DNA of 64,000 bases, from positions 682,001 to 746,000 of the forward strand of contig NZ_RAHX01000001.1 of NCBI RefSeq assembly GCF_003605475.1, given 5' to 3'. A program made the position numbers and the translations under genes. This DNA is from Aurantiacibacter aquimixticola. GTDB taxonomy: Bacteria; Pseudomonadota; Alphaproteobacteria; Sphingomonadales; Sphingomonadaceae. Positions 38,240-48,043 of the stretch are shown here, piece by piece. The notes below the pieces were generated by a model, which saw only the letters and a program-made list of their open reading frames with translations, did no database searches and was not told the origin of the DNA. Position 1 is the stretch's first letter, and every line of letters begins with the position of its first letter.

Positions 38240-38934
38240 CGGTGCTCGGCATCAACTTCGGCAATCTTTGCAATAATCTCCTCGATGCAAGCGCGGCTGG
38301 TACCGATGGTGAAGTGCGGCACATCTATCCGCAGGCGGTAATCGCTTTCGCCCTCACGACCCCGCGCGCATTCCGGCGCGACGATCCCGTCTACGGCGGA
38401 CCAGATGGCGATGGTCGGCACGGGCGGCTTGGCCTCCAGGTTCTCGGCGAAGGGCGGATTGTCCACCGTATGGTCGTTCAGCGCCTCGTAAACGCGCCAG
38501 GCATTGTTCGCATGGCGATCACCGGAAAACGGGCTGGCGACGGTCACGACCATGCTGAGGTGCTTAGACACGCGTTGGGCGAGCACGCGTGCATACAGAC
38601 CGCCAAGGCTCCACCCGACCAACAATACCAGCTTGCCGCTCATCACGTGCAGATGCGCGATCCGCGCCTCAAGCCGCTTCAGCTTCGCCGGGTCCGCGCC
38701 GGTATTGATGCCCATGCCCCACCCCTCCGGCACGAAGCCGCGCGCCTTCAGCGTCCGGCGCAGCAGAGTGGTCGAAATATCGCCGGTGGTCAGGCCCGGT
38801 ATGACGATCGCCGGTCGGCCATCACCGATTTGCGGCCCTTTGCGCGGCGAGCGCAGCGGATTGAGCAATACGCGCGGCAGCGACAGCCCCTCCCGCAAGG
38901 TCCGCCGGAAGGGCGGCGGGACGGGTCTGTCCAC
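38236..38934 (-). CDS. Alpha/beta hydrolase
   Basis: A 232-residue esterase/lipase-like protein. The nucleophile elbow is GWSLGG (around residue 107-112), with PAIVIPGLTTGD as the oxyanion region; an Asp in IWSAVDGIV and a His in VPHFTIG complete the likely triad. No signal peptide. GTG start 5 bases after the nitronate monooxygenase stop, so it is probably the last gene of a three-gene transcript. Substrate not predictable. Confidence 0.75.
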   Translation of the reverse strand: MDRPVPPPFRRTLREGLSLPRVLLNPLRSPRKGPQIGDGRPAIVIPGLTTGDISTTLLRRTLKARGFVPEGWGMGINTGADPAKLKRLEARIAHLHVMSGKLVLLVGWSLGGLYARVLAQRVSKHLSMVVTVASPFSGDRHANNAWRVYEALNDHTVDNPPFAENLEAKPPVPTIAIWSAVDGIVAPECARGREGESDYRLRIDVPHFTIGTSRACIEEIIAKIAEVDAEHR

Positions 38935-38939
38935 CAGTA

Positions 38940-40346
38940 TCAGTCCCCCGCCAGAATGCGGTCGACCAATTGCTTCACCGTCGGCGTGAAATTGTTCGAG
39001 TAGAACGGGTCGGTCTTGAAGCGATACGCCGCGTGGCCGGCAAAGGCGAGGTTCTGGTCCACCGGGCCGCCATGGGCGATGTCCTGCAATGTCTTCTGAA
39101 TGCAGAAGCTGCGCGGGTCGGCAAGGCGGCCGGTCGTGTAGTCGTCATGGTCCTTCCAGGACGAAAATGCGCAATGCGACAGGCATCCCATGCAATCGGC
39201 CTGGTCCTTGCGGATTTCGTCACGCTTGTCTGGCGTGACGAAAACGACCGTGCTGTCCGGCGTCTTGAGCGCAACGGTGTGGCCCTCCTCGGTCCATTTG
39301 TGCGCTTTCTGGCGATCTTCCGGGGTGACCCAGAAATTCTTGCCCTTTACGCCCACATCGAGTTGCGCGCTGTGCTCGCCCTCCTCGGACTTGGTGAAAG
39401 CGATCTGTCGTTCTGAGCGATAGATGAGGTCGTACAGGAACGGGTTCTTCACCGCGCTGGAATAAAAGCCGGTGGGGCTGAACTTGTGCAGCAGCACGTC
39501 GCCCTCTTCCAGCGTGCGCAGCATGTCCTTCCATTCCTGCGGGATCGGGCTCTCTTCGGTCAGCAGCGGCCGCGTGCCGTACTGAAATGCGATCTGGCCG
39601 AGCTCGGGATTGTCGATCCAGTTTTCCCATTCGCGCAGATACCAGACCCCGCCCGCCATGATTATCGGCACGTCCTCGGCAACGCCTTCCTTGCGCATCG
39701 TATCGCGCAAGGCTGCCACGCGCGGATAGGGATCTTCCGGCTTTTTCGGGTCTTCGGCATTTGACAGCCCGTTATGCCCGCCCGCCAGCCATGGGTCTTC
39801 GTAGACCACCGCGGCCATCAATTCGGACACTTTGTGGTAGCTACGCTTCCACAGGGCGCGAAAAGCGCGGGCAGAGCTGATGATGGGCAGATAATTGACC
39901 TGATATCGCGCCGCGATTTCGGCCAGCTTGTAGGGCATCCCCGCCCCGCAGGTCACGCCGGTCACGAGACCCCTGGTTCGCTCCAGCACCCCTTCGAGCA
40001 CTTGCTGCGCGCCGCCCATTTCCCACAGCACGTTGATGTTGATCGCACCGTTGCCGCCGGCGATGTCGTGCGCCTTCTGGACCTGCGCCGTGGCGCCGTC
40101 GATCGCATACTGGATCAGCTGCTCGTGCCGCTCCTTGCGGGTCAGCGCGTCGTATACCTGAGGGACGATCTTGCCCTCGGCATCGTAGCTGTCGGCGTTC
40201 ACCGCGCTGACCGTACCGATACCGCCCGCCGCCGCCCACGCGCCGGAGCTGGCGTGGTTGGTCGCCGAAACGCCCTTCCCGCCTTCGATCAGCGGCCACA
40301 CTTCATTGCCGCCATACATGATGGGTTTAAGACCCTTGAATGCCAT
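38940..40346 (-). CDS. Nitronate monooxygenase family flavoprotein
   Basis: A 468-residue FMN-dependent TIM-barrel protein of the nitronate monooxygenase/2-nitropropane dioxygenase superfamily. Core segments are SGAWAAAGGIGTVSAVN, GLVTGVTCGAGMPYKLAEIAARY and VPIIMAGGVWYLREWENW. The C-terminal third carries an unusual cysteine group (CMGCLSHCAFSS, then SFCIQ), which could bind a metal or a 4Fe-4S cluster. The ATG at 40346 with GAGGGC before it is preferred; an ATG at 40370 is in frame. True substrate unknown. Confidence 0.8.
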   Translation of the reverse strand: MAFKGLKPIMYGGNEVWPLIEGGKGVSATNHASSGAWAAAGGIGTVSAVNADSYDAEGKIVPQVYDALTRKERHEQLIQYAIDGATAQVQKAHDIAGGNGAININVLWEMGGAQQVLEGVLERTRGLVTGVTCGAGMPYKLAEIAARYQVNYLPIISSARAFRALWKRSYHKVSELMAAVVYEDPWLAGGHNGLSNAEDPKKPEDPYPRVAALRDTMRKEGVAEDVPIIMAGGVWYLREWENWIDNPELGQIAFQYGTRPLLTEESPIPQEWKDMLRTLEEGDVLLHKFSPTGFYSSAVKNPFLYDLIYRSERQIAFTKSEEGEHSAQLDVGVKGKNFWVTPEDRQKAHKWTEEGHTVALKTPDSTVVFVTPDKRDEIRKDQADCMGCLSHCAFSSWKDHDDYTTGRLADPRSFCIQKTLQDIAHGGPVDQNLAFAGHAAYRFKTDPFYSNNFTPTVKQLVDRILAGD

Positions 40347-41124
40347 TTGCGCCCTCTGCGATGCCGTCATCGGTGACGGTCAATTCGTTGTAATCCTCGC
40401 CCGGCTGCACGCAGGGCTCTATATCGCGAGGCTCGGGACGTTCGCCCGCCACCTCGAATTGTGCATAATATCCAGCGATTTGCGGCTTGCGCACGAATTC
40501 CACGAGGCGATAGCCCACCCGCTCGAATTCGCAAAACAGCAAATTGGGATCGATGCCGTGCTGGTCCGCCGGGCGATCGACATCGACGACGATCACCTGC
40601 CCGCCTTCGCGAAGCGCCGGGCGCATGCGCCAGATAAACGCATAGGGTTCGGTAATCTCGTGATACATATGGACCATGAAGATCCGGTCGAAGCTGTTTT
40701 CCGGCAGATCGGGATCGTCGACATCGCCTTTGGTGACAAAGACATTGTCGAGCCGTTCTCGCTCGACCCGGCTGCCCAAGCGGCGCAGCGCGCCATCATC
40801 GATGTCCTGCGCCAGCACGCGCCCCTCGGCGCCGACCCGCTCGGCCAGGCGAACCGTGTAATAGCCTTCGCCCGCGCCGATATCGGCAACGGTCATCCCC
40901 TCGGTGATCGCGGCCTGATCCATCACCGTCTGCGCTTCGCGGCGGTCGTCGCGGATCTGCTCGGTGGAAAAGGCGTTGGAGCCGGTTTCCGAGACGGGAC
41001 GATAGGGGCGCGGGAAATCGCGGCTCGTGGGCGGACGGTTGTCCTCGGCCGTATCGCATGCCGTCACCGCCAGGCAGGCAGCCAGACCGGTCAGCAGCTT
41101 AGGGAGAGAGCCTCTCTTCATCAC
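40327..41124 (-). CDS. Lipoprotein-signal SAM-dependent methyltransferase
   Basis: A 265-residue class I methyltransferase with motif I at TVADIGAGEGYYTVRLAERVG. The N-terminus is a lipoprotein signal: KLLTGLAACLAVTACDTAEDN, lipobox Cys23. This places a SAM-binding fold in the envelope, where SAM is not expected. Downstream motifs (FDRIFMVHMYHEITEPYAF, VIVVDVDRP) are intact. It precedes and overlaps the nitronate monooxygenase gene by 20 bases. Relatives with the same signal are known in proteobacteria; their role is not settled. Confidence 0.75.
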   Translation of the reverse strand: MMKRGSLPKLLTGLAACLAVTACDTAEDNRPPTSRDFPRPYRPVSETGSNAFSTEQIRDDRREAQTVMDQAAITEGMTVADIGAGEGYYTVRLAERVGAEGRVLAQDIDDGALRRLGSRVERERLDNVFVTKGDVDDPDLPENSFDRIFMVHMYHEITEPYAFIWRMRPALREGGQVIVVDVDRPADQHGIDPNLLFCEFERVGYRLVEFVRKPQIAGYYAQFEVAGERPEPRDIEPCVQPGEDYNELTVTDDGIAEGANGIQGS

Positions 41125-41232
41125 CTCCGGCCTCTAGCGAGCAAGGTGCGTCAAGGCAAAGGCCGTTCGCGGCCTGTCCCCTTGTCGCAGGGCAAGCGGC
41201 GGCGCATACAGTACGAAACCGGGGAGAGAGCC

Positions 41233-43329
41233 ATGAAGATCGCCGCCTATTCTATTGGGCTTGCCGCCATTTGCATGGGCATGCCGGCAGCCGCGCAGGA
41301 TGCTACCATTTCGTGGGACGAATGGGGGGTGCCGCATATCGCGGCTGAGAGCCACGTGGATGCCGCCTATGCGCAAGGCTGGGCACAGGCACGCGGACGT
41401 CCCGATCAATTGGTGGAGCTGCTGGTGCAGGCGCGCGGCACCGCAGCAAGCCTGTGGGGACCGGATTACGTTCAGAACGACACCATCATCTGGACCAGCG
41501 GCCTGCCTGCCGCACTTCCGGGCTTGATGGCCGCGCTGGAGCCGGAAGAACGCGCGCGTATCGACGCTTACGTTGACGGCATCAATGCGTTTTTCAGCGC
41601 CTACCCGCAGGCTTTGACCGAGAGCCGCAAACGCGGTCTGCCGATCACCGCCGAGGACGTGGTCGCCCACTCACAATCCACGCTTTACCTGACTTTCGTC
41701 GCCGGGCGTGAATTATTCAGGGCGTCGCGGTTGCAGCAGGCGGATGTCGGGGAGCGGGGATCGAACGGCTGGGCCATCGCTCCTTCTCGCTCCGCCAGCG
41801 GCAATTCCCTCCTGCTGATGAATCCGCATCTGCCGTGGGACGGCGTCTTCACCTGGTTTGAAACGCATGTGATGGCCGAGAATACGAACATCTACGGCGT
41901 TGCTCTGCTCGGCCAGCCGCAGGCGACGATTTTGTTCAACCACGATTTGGGCTGGACGCACACGGTCAATACGCTGGACAATGCCGACACCTATGCCGTG
42001 GAACTGACGCCTGGCGGCGGGTATATTTTCGATGGGGCCGAGCGTGCCTTCAATGTAACATCGCATACTCTAGACATAGCCATGCCCGACGGCTCGATGG
42101 CGGAGCGCGCGATACCGATCCTACGGACCGTTCACGGGCCGGTCGTCGCCCGATCCGGCACGCAGGCGTTCGCCCTGCGCATCGCAGGCTTCGGAGATCC
42201 GGATTATGCGAACACCTTCGCGCAATATTCCGCGATGGCCGAGGCGAACAATCGCACGACGTTCGAAGCCGCCCTTGCCCGCCTGCAGAATCCGATGTTC
42301 AACACGATTTATGCGGATGGCTCGGGCGACATTCTTTACGTGTCGGGCGGCCTGCACCCAGTCAGGGAAAAAGGCGATGCGGCCTTCTGGAGCGGCGTGA
42401 TCGACGGCGGTGACGCCAGCACCTTGTGGACCGGCTACCACCCCTATGAAAGCCTTCTGCGCATCGCAGATCCCGCTTCCGGCTTTGTCCAGAATTCCAA
42501 CGAACCGGGTTTTACCGCAACCTATCCCATCGCCCTCGATCCCGCCGACTACCCGGCGGATTTCGTACAGCCCAGCATGCAGGCGAGGCCGCAGCATGGC
42601 CTTCAGATGCTGCTGGCCGACCAGTCGATCACCTTTCAGGAGATGGTCGATTACGCTCATGACACCAGGCTGACGCTGGCGGACAATATTCTCGACGACT
42701 TGCTGGCCGCCGCTCGCGTCGACGGGCGGCCAGAGGCATTGCGCGCCGCAGATGTGCTGGCCGCGTGGGATCGATCGACCAATGCAGAGAGTCGCGGTGC
42801 CGCGCTTTTCACCTTGTGGGCCGCATCATTCTTGCAATCGGGCGATTTCGCTTACGAAGAGCGCTGGAATATCGCCGAGCCGCAAAGGTGGAGCAATGGG
42901 CTCTCCGATGCGGCGGCGATTGCTGCCGTCGATCAGCTCGTCGCGACCGTCGAACGCGCCGACGCAGCGAATATTCCGCTGGACCTGCCTTGGGGGACGG
43001 TCGCGCGGGTGCCCGATGGCGAAGGCGGTACCCTGCGGTCCGATCTCGGGCTTGGCCAGCTCGGCGCCTTCCGCACCGGGAATTTCAATTTCCGCAGCGA
43101 TGCGCTGGTGCCGGACTTCAATGGCGGCACCGGATGGCTCGCCGTCGTCGAATTTGATGACACGCCTCGCGCAAAGGCGCTTCTGCCTTACGGCAATTTC
43201 GAGAATCGGCCGGAAGCGATCGTCAACCAGCTTCCTCTTTTTTCGGAGGGTGAGCTGCGAGAGGTATACTTCACACCGGACGCCGTCCGCGCCGCCGCCG
43301 TCTACGCGGAAACATTGGAGCGGGACTAA
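41233..43329 (+). CDS. Exported penicillin acylase family Ntn-hydrolase
   Basis: A 698-residue amidase precursor with a signal peptide (KIAAYSIGLAAICMGMPAAAQ). The Ntn nucleophile is Ser177 in GERGSNGWAIAPSRS, where autoproteolysis would split alpha and beta chains. NPHLPWDGVFTWFETH after it is the usual pocket. Family members cleave penicillins, glutaryl-cephalosporins or acyl-homoserine lactones; the substrate here cannot be read. It starts with ATG behind GGGGAGAG and ends 3 bases from the convergent prfB. Confidence 0.85.
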   Translation: MKIAAYSIGLAAICMGMPAAAQDATISWDEWGVPHIAAESHVDAAYAQGWAQARGRPDQLVELLVQARGTAASLWGPDYVQNDTIIWTSGLPAALPGLMAALEPEERARIDAYVDGINAFFSAYPQALTESRKRGLPITAEDVVAHSQSTLYLTFVAGRELFRASRLQQADVGERGSNGWAIAPSRSASGNSLLLMNPHLPWDGVFTWFETHVMAENTNIYGVALLGQPQATILFNHDLGWTHTVNTLDNADTYAVELTPGGGYIFDGAERAFNVTSHTLDIAMPDGSMAERAIPILRTVHGPVVARSGTQAFALRIAGFGDPDYANTFAQYSAMAEANNRTTFEAALARLQNPMFNTIYADGSGDILYVSGGLHPVREKGDAAFWSGVIDGGDASTLWTGYHPYESLLRIADPASGFVQNSNEPGFTATYPIALDPADYPADFVQPSMQARPQHGLQMLLADQSITFQEMVDYAHDTRLTLADNILDDLLAAARVDGRPEALRAADVLAAWDRSTNAESRGAALFTLWAASFLQSGDFAYEERWNIAEPQRWSNGLSDAAAIAAVDQLVATVERADAANIPLDLPWGTVARVPDGEGGTLRSDLGLGQLGAFRTGNFNFRSDALVPDFNGGTGWLAVVEFDDTPRAKALLPYGNFENRPEAIVNQLPLFSEGELREVYFTPDAVRAAAVYAETLERD

Positions 43330-43332
43330 GCC

Positions 43333-44460
43333 CTACTCGACGTCCTCGACATCGACCTTCTCGCCGGTCACGCGCTGGGCGAGCGCGGCAGCGATGAAAT
43401 CGTCGAGATCGCCGTCGAGGACATCGTCCGGCGTGGGCGACTGCACGCCGGTGCGCAGGTCCTTCACCATCTGATATGGCTGGAGGACATAGCTGCGGAT
43501 CTGGTGACCCCACCCGATTTCGGTCTTCTCCGCATATTCCCCGGCAGCCGCCGCCTCACGCTCCTGCATCTCGCGCTCGAAAAGCCGCGCTTTCAGCATG
43601 TTCATCGCGGTCGCGCGGTTTTTGTGCTGGCTGCGATCGTTTTGGCTGGCGACCACAATGCCTGTCGGTTGATGGGTGATACGGACGGCGGAATCGGTTG
43701 TGTTAACGTGCTGCCCGCCCGCACCGGACGCGCGATAGGTATCGACTTTCAAGTCCGAGGGATCAATCTCGATATCGATCTCGTCGTCGATCACGGGATA
43801 GACCCAAACACTGGAAAAGCTTGTGTGTCGCCGCGCCGAGGAGTCGTAGGGGCTGATGCGGACGAGGCGGTGTACGCCGCTTTCGGTCTTTGCATAACCA
43901 TAGGCGTTCTCGCCCTTTATCAGGAGGGTAGCCGACTTAATCCCCGCCTGCTCGCCTGCCGCATATTCGACGGTCTCGACTTTGAAACCGCGGCGTTCGG
44001 CCCAGCGCACATACATGCGCATGAGCATTTCGGCCCAGTCCTGGCTCTCGGTTCCGCCCGCGCCCGCATTGATCTGGAGATAGGTGTCGTTCCCGTCGGC
44101 CTCACCGCCGAGAAGAGCCTGCACCTTGTCGCGGTCCGCCCGGATGGCGAGTTTTTCCAGACTGGACAGCCCTTCGCCGACCACGTCGTCGTCACCTTCG
44201 GCATCGCCCAATTCGACGAATTCGACCGCGTCGGACATTTCGGAGGAGATTTCGTTCACGGTCTCCACCGCATCCTTAAGCTGTTTGTGCTCGCGGCTGA
44301 TCGCCTGCGCCTGCTTCGGGTCATTCCACAGGTCCGGGTCTTGCACACGCGCTTCTAGCTCGTCGAGGCGGCGCAGCGCATGCTCCCAATCGAGCGATTT
44401 CTTGACCAGCGCCAGCGCGGCCTGGATACGGTCGATATGGGCCTGCCCTTCGGCACGCAT
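43333..44460 (-). CDS. prfB: Peptide chain release factor 2
   Basis: Ends translation at UGA and UAA codons. The 375-residue protein has the catalytic GGQ at 248-250 ([14 protein letters not shown]). The codon-recognition loop reads SPYD at 203-206, with Tyr where E. coli has Phe of SPF. The frame is continuous from ATG 44460, so the programmed +1 frameshift of many bacterial prfB genes is absent, as usual in this lineage. It lies downstream of mrcA on the same strand (86-base gap). Confidence 0.95.
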   Translation of the reverse strand: MRAEGQAHIDRIQAALALVKKSLDWEHALRRLDELEARVQDPDLWNDPKQAQAISREHKQLKDAVETVNEISSEMSDAVEFVELGDAEGDDDVVGEGLSSLEKLAIRADRDKVQALLGGEADGNDTYLQINAGAGGTESQDWAEMLMRMYVRWAERRGFKVETVEYAAGEQAGIKSATLLIKGENAYGYAKTESGVHRLVRISPYDSSARRHTSFSSVWVYPVIDDEIDIEIDPSDLKVDTYRASGAGGQHVNTTDSAVRITHQPTGIVVASQNDRSQHKNRATAMNMLKARLFEREMQEREAAAAGEYAEKTEIGWGHQIRSYVLQPYQMVKDLRTGVQSPTPDDVLDGDLDDFIAAALAQRVTGEKVDVEDVE

Positions 44461-44546
44461 GCTGCTTCTCCAGACAATTGAAGGGCGCGACTAGCCGAGC
44501 GCGCGGGTCAGCGAAAGCCCCGTCATCGCGTAGCCAGTCGAGCCGG

Positions 44547-47096
44547 TCAGTAGATGCCGCCCTGTTCTTCGGCGAAATCTTCCGGCTCGGTTTCCTCCGC
44601 CTGGCTTCGGCGGCTGGAGACGGCGGGTCCGCGTTCGCGGCGGCGGAGCTGGGCCAGAATGACTTCGCGCATGGCGTCGATCTCGTCCTGGCGCTGGCTG
44701 CGGCGCGGTTCGGTATCGGGCTTGAACGCTTCCCAGATCACCGCGGCGGTGGGCTCGCCCGTGGGCCAGCCATCGAACACGCGGCGGCCGGTGCGGCGAT
44801 CGATGCGGACCATGCGCACGCCATCGGGCGCGATGAATGGCCTGCCGCTGAAGCGGTCCTTCACCTGCTCGGCAAAGCTCTTGAAAATGGGTGCGGCGGT
44901 GTTCCCGCCCTGGATATAACCGCCCATATTGCGCGGCTGATCGAAGCCGAGATACGTGCCCGCCACGATGTCGGGCGATCCGCCGACGAACCATGCATTG
45001 GTTGGCCCGGTGCTCGTCCCGGTCTTGCCGAACAGCGGAATATCGAGATCGCGCAGACGGGTTGCGGTTCCACGCTGAACCACGCCTTCGAGCATGTGAA
45101 CGGTCTGGAACGCGGTGCGCGCATCCATCACCTGCCGCCCGGTGCGCCCGAAACGCGGCATCGCGCCGCCATCGTACTCATCCATGTTGCAGCCGGTGCA
45201 TTCACGCTCGTCCGCCCGCCAGATGACCTTGCCATCGCGATCCTGGACGTAGTCGATGACCGTCGGTTCGTTGAGCCGTCCGTGATTGACGAGCATGGCA
45301 TAGGCCGCCGTCATCCGCTCGACCGTAGTGTCGCCCGCACCAAGCGCGAAGGCGGGATAGGGCTGATAATCAACACCTTCGGGTTCCAGGCCGGCATTCT
45401 CGAACGTGTCGATGACCTGCTCCATGCCGGAATCCATCGCGATATGGACCGTCATCAGATTCTTCGACTGCTCGAGCCCGTAACGCATAGGATATTCGCC
45501 GCCACCCCGGCTGCCGCCGAAATTGGTGAAGCATTTCTCGCCCAGATTACCGCCTTGATAATAGCAGTACTGCTTGTCCGGAACCATCGTCGCCGGGGTC
45601 ATCCCGTTGTCGAGGCCGGTTGCGTAAACGAAGGGCTTCACCGTCGAACCGGGTTGGCGATTGGCCTGTGTTGCGCGGTTGAATGCGCCGAGGCGGCTGT
45701 CGAACCCGCCCTGCATGGCGAGGATGCGCCCGCTATCGGGCTGCATGGCAAGGAAGCCGCCGGACACTTCGGGCACGGTGCGCACGCGCCAGCCATTGCC
45801 GCTGGGCGAGGCGGCGATGACATGGCCGACCGCAAGATCATTGGGCACATTGGACAGCGGCGCTTCTTCTCCGCTGGTGAAGCCGATCGTCGCCGAGCCG
45901 CCATCGCGCTGCGTCACGACGCCGACGCGCCAGTCCTCGTAATTGATCGAAAGATACGAACTGCGCAATTGCGCAATCAGGTCGCCATTGTCCGGATTGA
46001 TCGTCGCGATCGGGCCACTCCAGCCGCGATTGCCCTGGTAGCGAAGCATCGCACCGCGCAGGGCATCGCGCGCGGCATCCTGCATTTCCGTATCGAGCGA
46101 GGTCCGCACCCACAGGCCACCGGCATAGACGCTGTTTCGACCGTCTTCGCTTTCCTCGCCGAAAAGACCGATCAATTGGCGGCGCACTTCCTCGAGGAAA
46201 TAGCCCGCATCGGCGCTGCGCTGCTGGCGTTGCCCCTGCACGATGCCGAGCGGCTGCGCCTGCGCCGCGTTCATCTGCGCCTGTGTGATATATCCATTGT
46301 CCTCCATCTGGCGGAGAACGAGATTGCGACGCTCCCGCGCGATATCGAAATTGCGTTCGCGGCTATATTCCTCGGGCGCGCGCGGCAGGATGGCGAGATA
46401 CGCCATCTCGTGCAGTTCCAGATCGTCCACGTCCTTGTCGAAATAGGCGAGCGAAGCGGCCTGCACGCCGAAGCTGCGGCGACCGAGCGGAATTTCGTTT
46501 AAATAAAGGGTGATGATCTCCTCTTTCTCCAGCACGCCTTCGATGCGCGTGGCGAGGATCATTTCCTTCAGCTTGCGAGTGACGGAATATTCGTTGCCGA
46601 CAAGGATGTTCTTGGCGACCTGCTGGGTGATGGTGGATCCGCCCACCGCACGCTCGCCCGAACCCAGCTTCGACATGTAATCGAACACGGCATTGGTGAA
46701 GCCACCCACATCGATGCCGTTATGGCTCCAGAACGTCTCGTCCTCGGCCGAAACATAGGCGTTGAGCAATTGCTCCGGCATGTCGCGGAATTGCAGCTCG
46801 ACCCGGCGCTCACGCTCGTAACGGTGCACGATCTCACCATCGATGCCGCGCACGACGCTGGGCAGGTTGGGCTCATAATCGAGCAGCTTTTCGGCATCGG
46901 GCAGATCGTGTGCGAGCCAGAACCAGCCGATGATCGCCAGCAGCAAGCCGCCGCCCAACGCATAGAACAACACGCGGAACCAGCGCCGCGTCTCCCAGGC
47001 ATGGCGCACATTGGTCCATGCGCCGCTTCCCCCGCGCGAAATGCGCCGGGTAAAGCCATTGCCGCTATCGGCCTCAGCGGAAATATTGTCACTCAT
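44547..47096 (-). CDS. mrcA: Penicillin-binding protein 1A
   Basis: An 849-residue bifunctional cell-wall synthase. One membrane anchor (about 42-62) is followed by the glycosyltransferase domain, with catalytic Glu in SAEDETFWSHNGID and a later GGSTITQQVAKN. The transpeptidase domain has Ser484 in GSTVKPFVY and KTGTSTGPTNAWFVG as the KTG box. A C-terminal basic tail (RRSQRQDEIDAMREVILAQL) is present. It lies between the amidase gene and prfB, all minus strand. Confidence 0.95.
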   Translation of the reverse strand: MSDNISAEADSGNGFTRRISRGGSGAWTNVRHAWETRRWFRVLFYALGGGLLLAIIGWFWLAHDLPDAEKLLDYEPNLPSVVRGIDGEIVHRYERERRVELQFRDMPEQLLNAYVSAEDETFWSHNGIDVGGFTNAVFDYMSKLGSGERAVGGSTITQQVAKNILVGNEYSVTRKLKEMILATRIEGVLEKEEIITLYLNEIPLGRRSFGVQAASLAYFDKDVDDLELHEMAYLAILPRAPEEYSRERNFDIARERRNLVLRQMEDNGYITQAQMNAAQAQPLGIVQGQRQQRSADAGYFLEEVRRQLIGLFGEESEDGRNSVYAGGLWVRTSLDTEMQDAARDALRGAMLRYQGNRGWSGPIATINPDNGDLIAQLRSSYLSINYEDWRVGVVTQRDGGSATIGFTSGEEAPLSNVPNDLAVGHVIAASPSGNGWRVRTVPEVSGGFLAMQPDSGRILAMQGGFDSRLGAFNRATQANRQPGSTVKPFVYATGLDNGMTPATMVPDKQYCYYQGGNLGEKCFTNFGGSRGGGEYPMRYGLEQSKNLMTVHIAMDSGMEQVIDTFENAGLEPEGVDYQPYPAFALGAGDTTVERMTAAYAMLVNHGRLNEPTVIDYVQDRDGKVIWRADERECTGCNMDEYDGGAMPRFGRTGRQVMDARTAFQTVHMLEGVVQRGTATRLRDLDIPLFGKTGTSTGPTNAWFVGGSPDIVAGTYLGFDQPRNMGGYIQGGNTAAPIFKSFAEQVKDRFSGRPFIAPDGVRMVRIDRRTGRRVFDGWPTGEPTAAVIWEAFKPDTEPRRSQRQDEIDAMREVILAQLRRRERGPAVSSRRSQAEETEPEDFAEEQGGIY

Positions 47097-47173
47097 GGCA
47101 GGGGCTCTAGCATGGGCATCGAAGATGAGGCCACAATGAATGCGCGCGTTTCATCGCGAAATTTTGCCTTCGA

Positions 47174-48043
47174 TCAGGCGCCGGCCTGGCGGGCGAAATA
47201 TATGCGGATCGCGCGCGCCATCACCTCGGCGAAACGCTCCTGCTCTTCAGGGGACGCAAGCGCGCGCGCTTCTTCCGGATTGGAGATGAAGCCCGCCTCG
47301 TAAAGCACGGCAGGAACGTCCGGTGCGCGCAGCACGGCAAGCGCGGCGGAGCGGCGCGGTTCGGGATGGAAACGCAGCGCGCCCTCGCCTTCCCGCTCGA
47401 TCAGGCTCGCAAACTCCGCGCTGCGTTCCGAAGTGCGGCGCTGCGACAGCTCGACCAGGATCGCGTTCACCGCGGCATTGTTGGTGGAAAGATCCACGCC
47501 GTTGACAATGTCTGCATCGTTCTCTCGCTGCGCAAAGCGCGCCGCCGCTTCGGAGGATGCAGTTTCGGACAGGGTATAGATGCTCGCGCCTTCCACGCCT
47601 TCCTTGTCGCCAGCGGAGTCGGCGTGGATCGACACGAACAGATCTGCTCCCAAAGCGCGGGCGATTTCGGCACGCTCTTCGAGTACGATCAGCCGATCCT
47701 CGTCCCGCGTCATGGCAACGCGAACGCCGCCCTCCTCCAGCAATTCGTCGCGCAGGGCGCGCGCAAGGGCGAGAACGATCGTCTTTTCGCGATACCGCGC
47801 ACCCACCGCCCCGGGATCGGGCCCGCCATGGCCGGGATCGATTACCACCAGCGGGCGGGACGCATCCTGCGGCCCCTCGATCGTTGGCAGGTCGAGCGCG
47901 GCTTCGGTTTCCGGCAGCAGGATCGTGAGCACGTAGTTGCGCCCGAGAACCGGCACCGGCACGCTTTTACCCCAGACATACAGCCCGCCCACCAGCAAAA
48001 GCGGCAGCAGGAAAAGCAGTCCTATCTGGATGCGGTGAGACAC
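47174..48043 (-). CDS. N-acetylmuramoyl-L-alanine amidase
   Basis: A 289-residue zinc amidase_3 protein that cleaves peptide stems from peptidoglycan. It has an N-terminal membrane anchor (GLLFLLPLLLVGGLYVWG), no AMIN domain, and zinc motifs VIDPGHGGPDPGA, REKTIVLAL and VSIHADS; the catalytic Glu is in YEAGFISNPEE. GTG start at 48043. It lies 77 bases upstream of mrcA, consistent with shared expression in wall growth. Confidence 0.92.
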   Translation of the reverse strand: MSHRIQIGLLFLLPLLLVGGLYVWGKSVPVPVLGRNYVLTILLPETEAALDLPTIEGPQDASRPLVVIDPGHGGPDPGAVGARYREKTIVLALARALRDELLEEGGVRVAMTRDEDRLIVLEERAEIARALGADLFVSIHADSAGDKEGVEGASIYTLSETASSEAAARFAQRENDADIVNGVDLSTNNAAVNAILVELSQRRTSERSAEFASLIEREGEGALRFHPEPRRSAALAVLRAPDVPAVLYEAGFISNPEEARALASPEEQERFAEVMARAIRIYFARQAGA

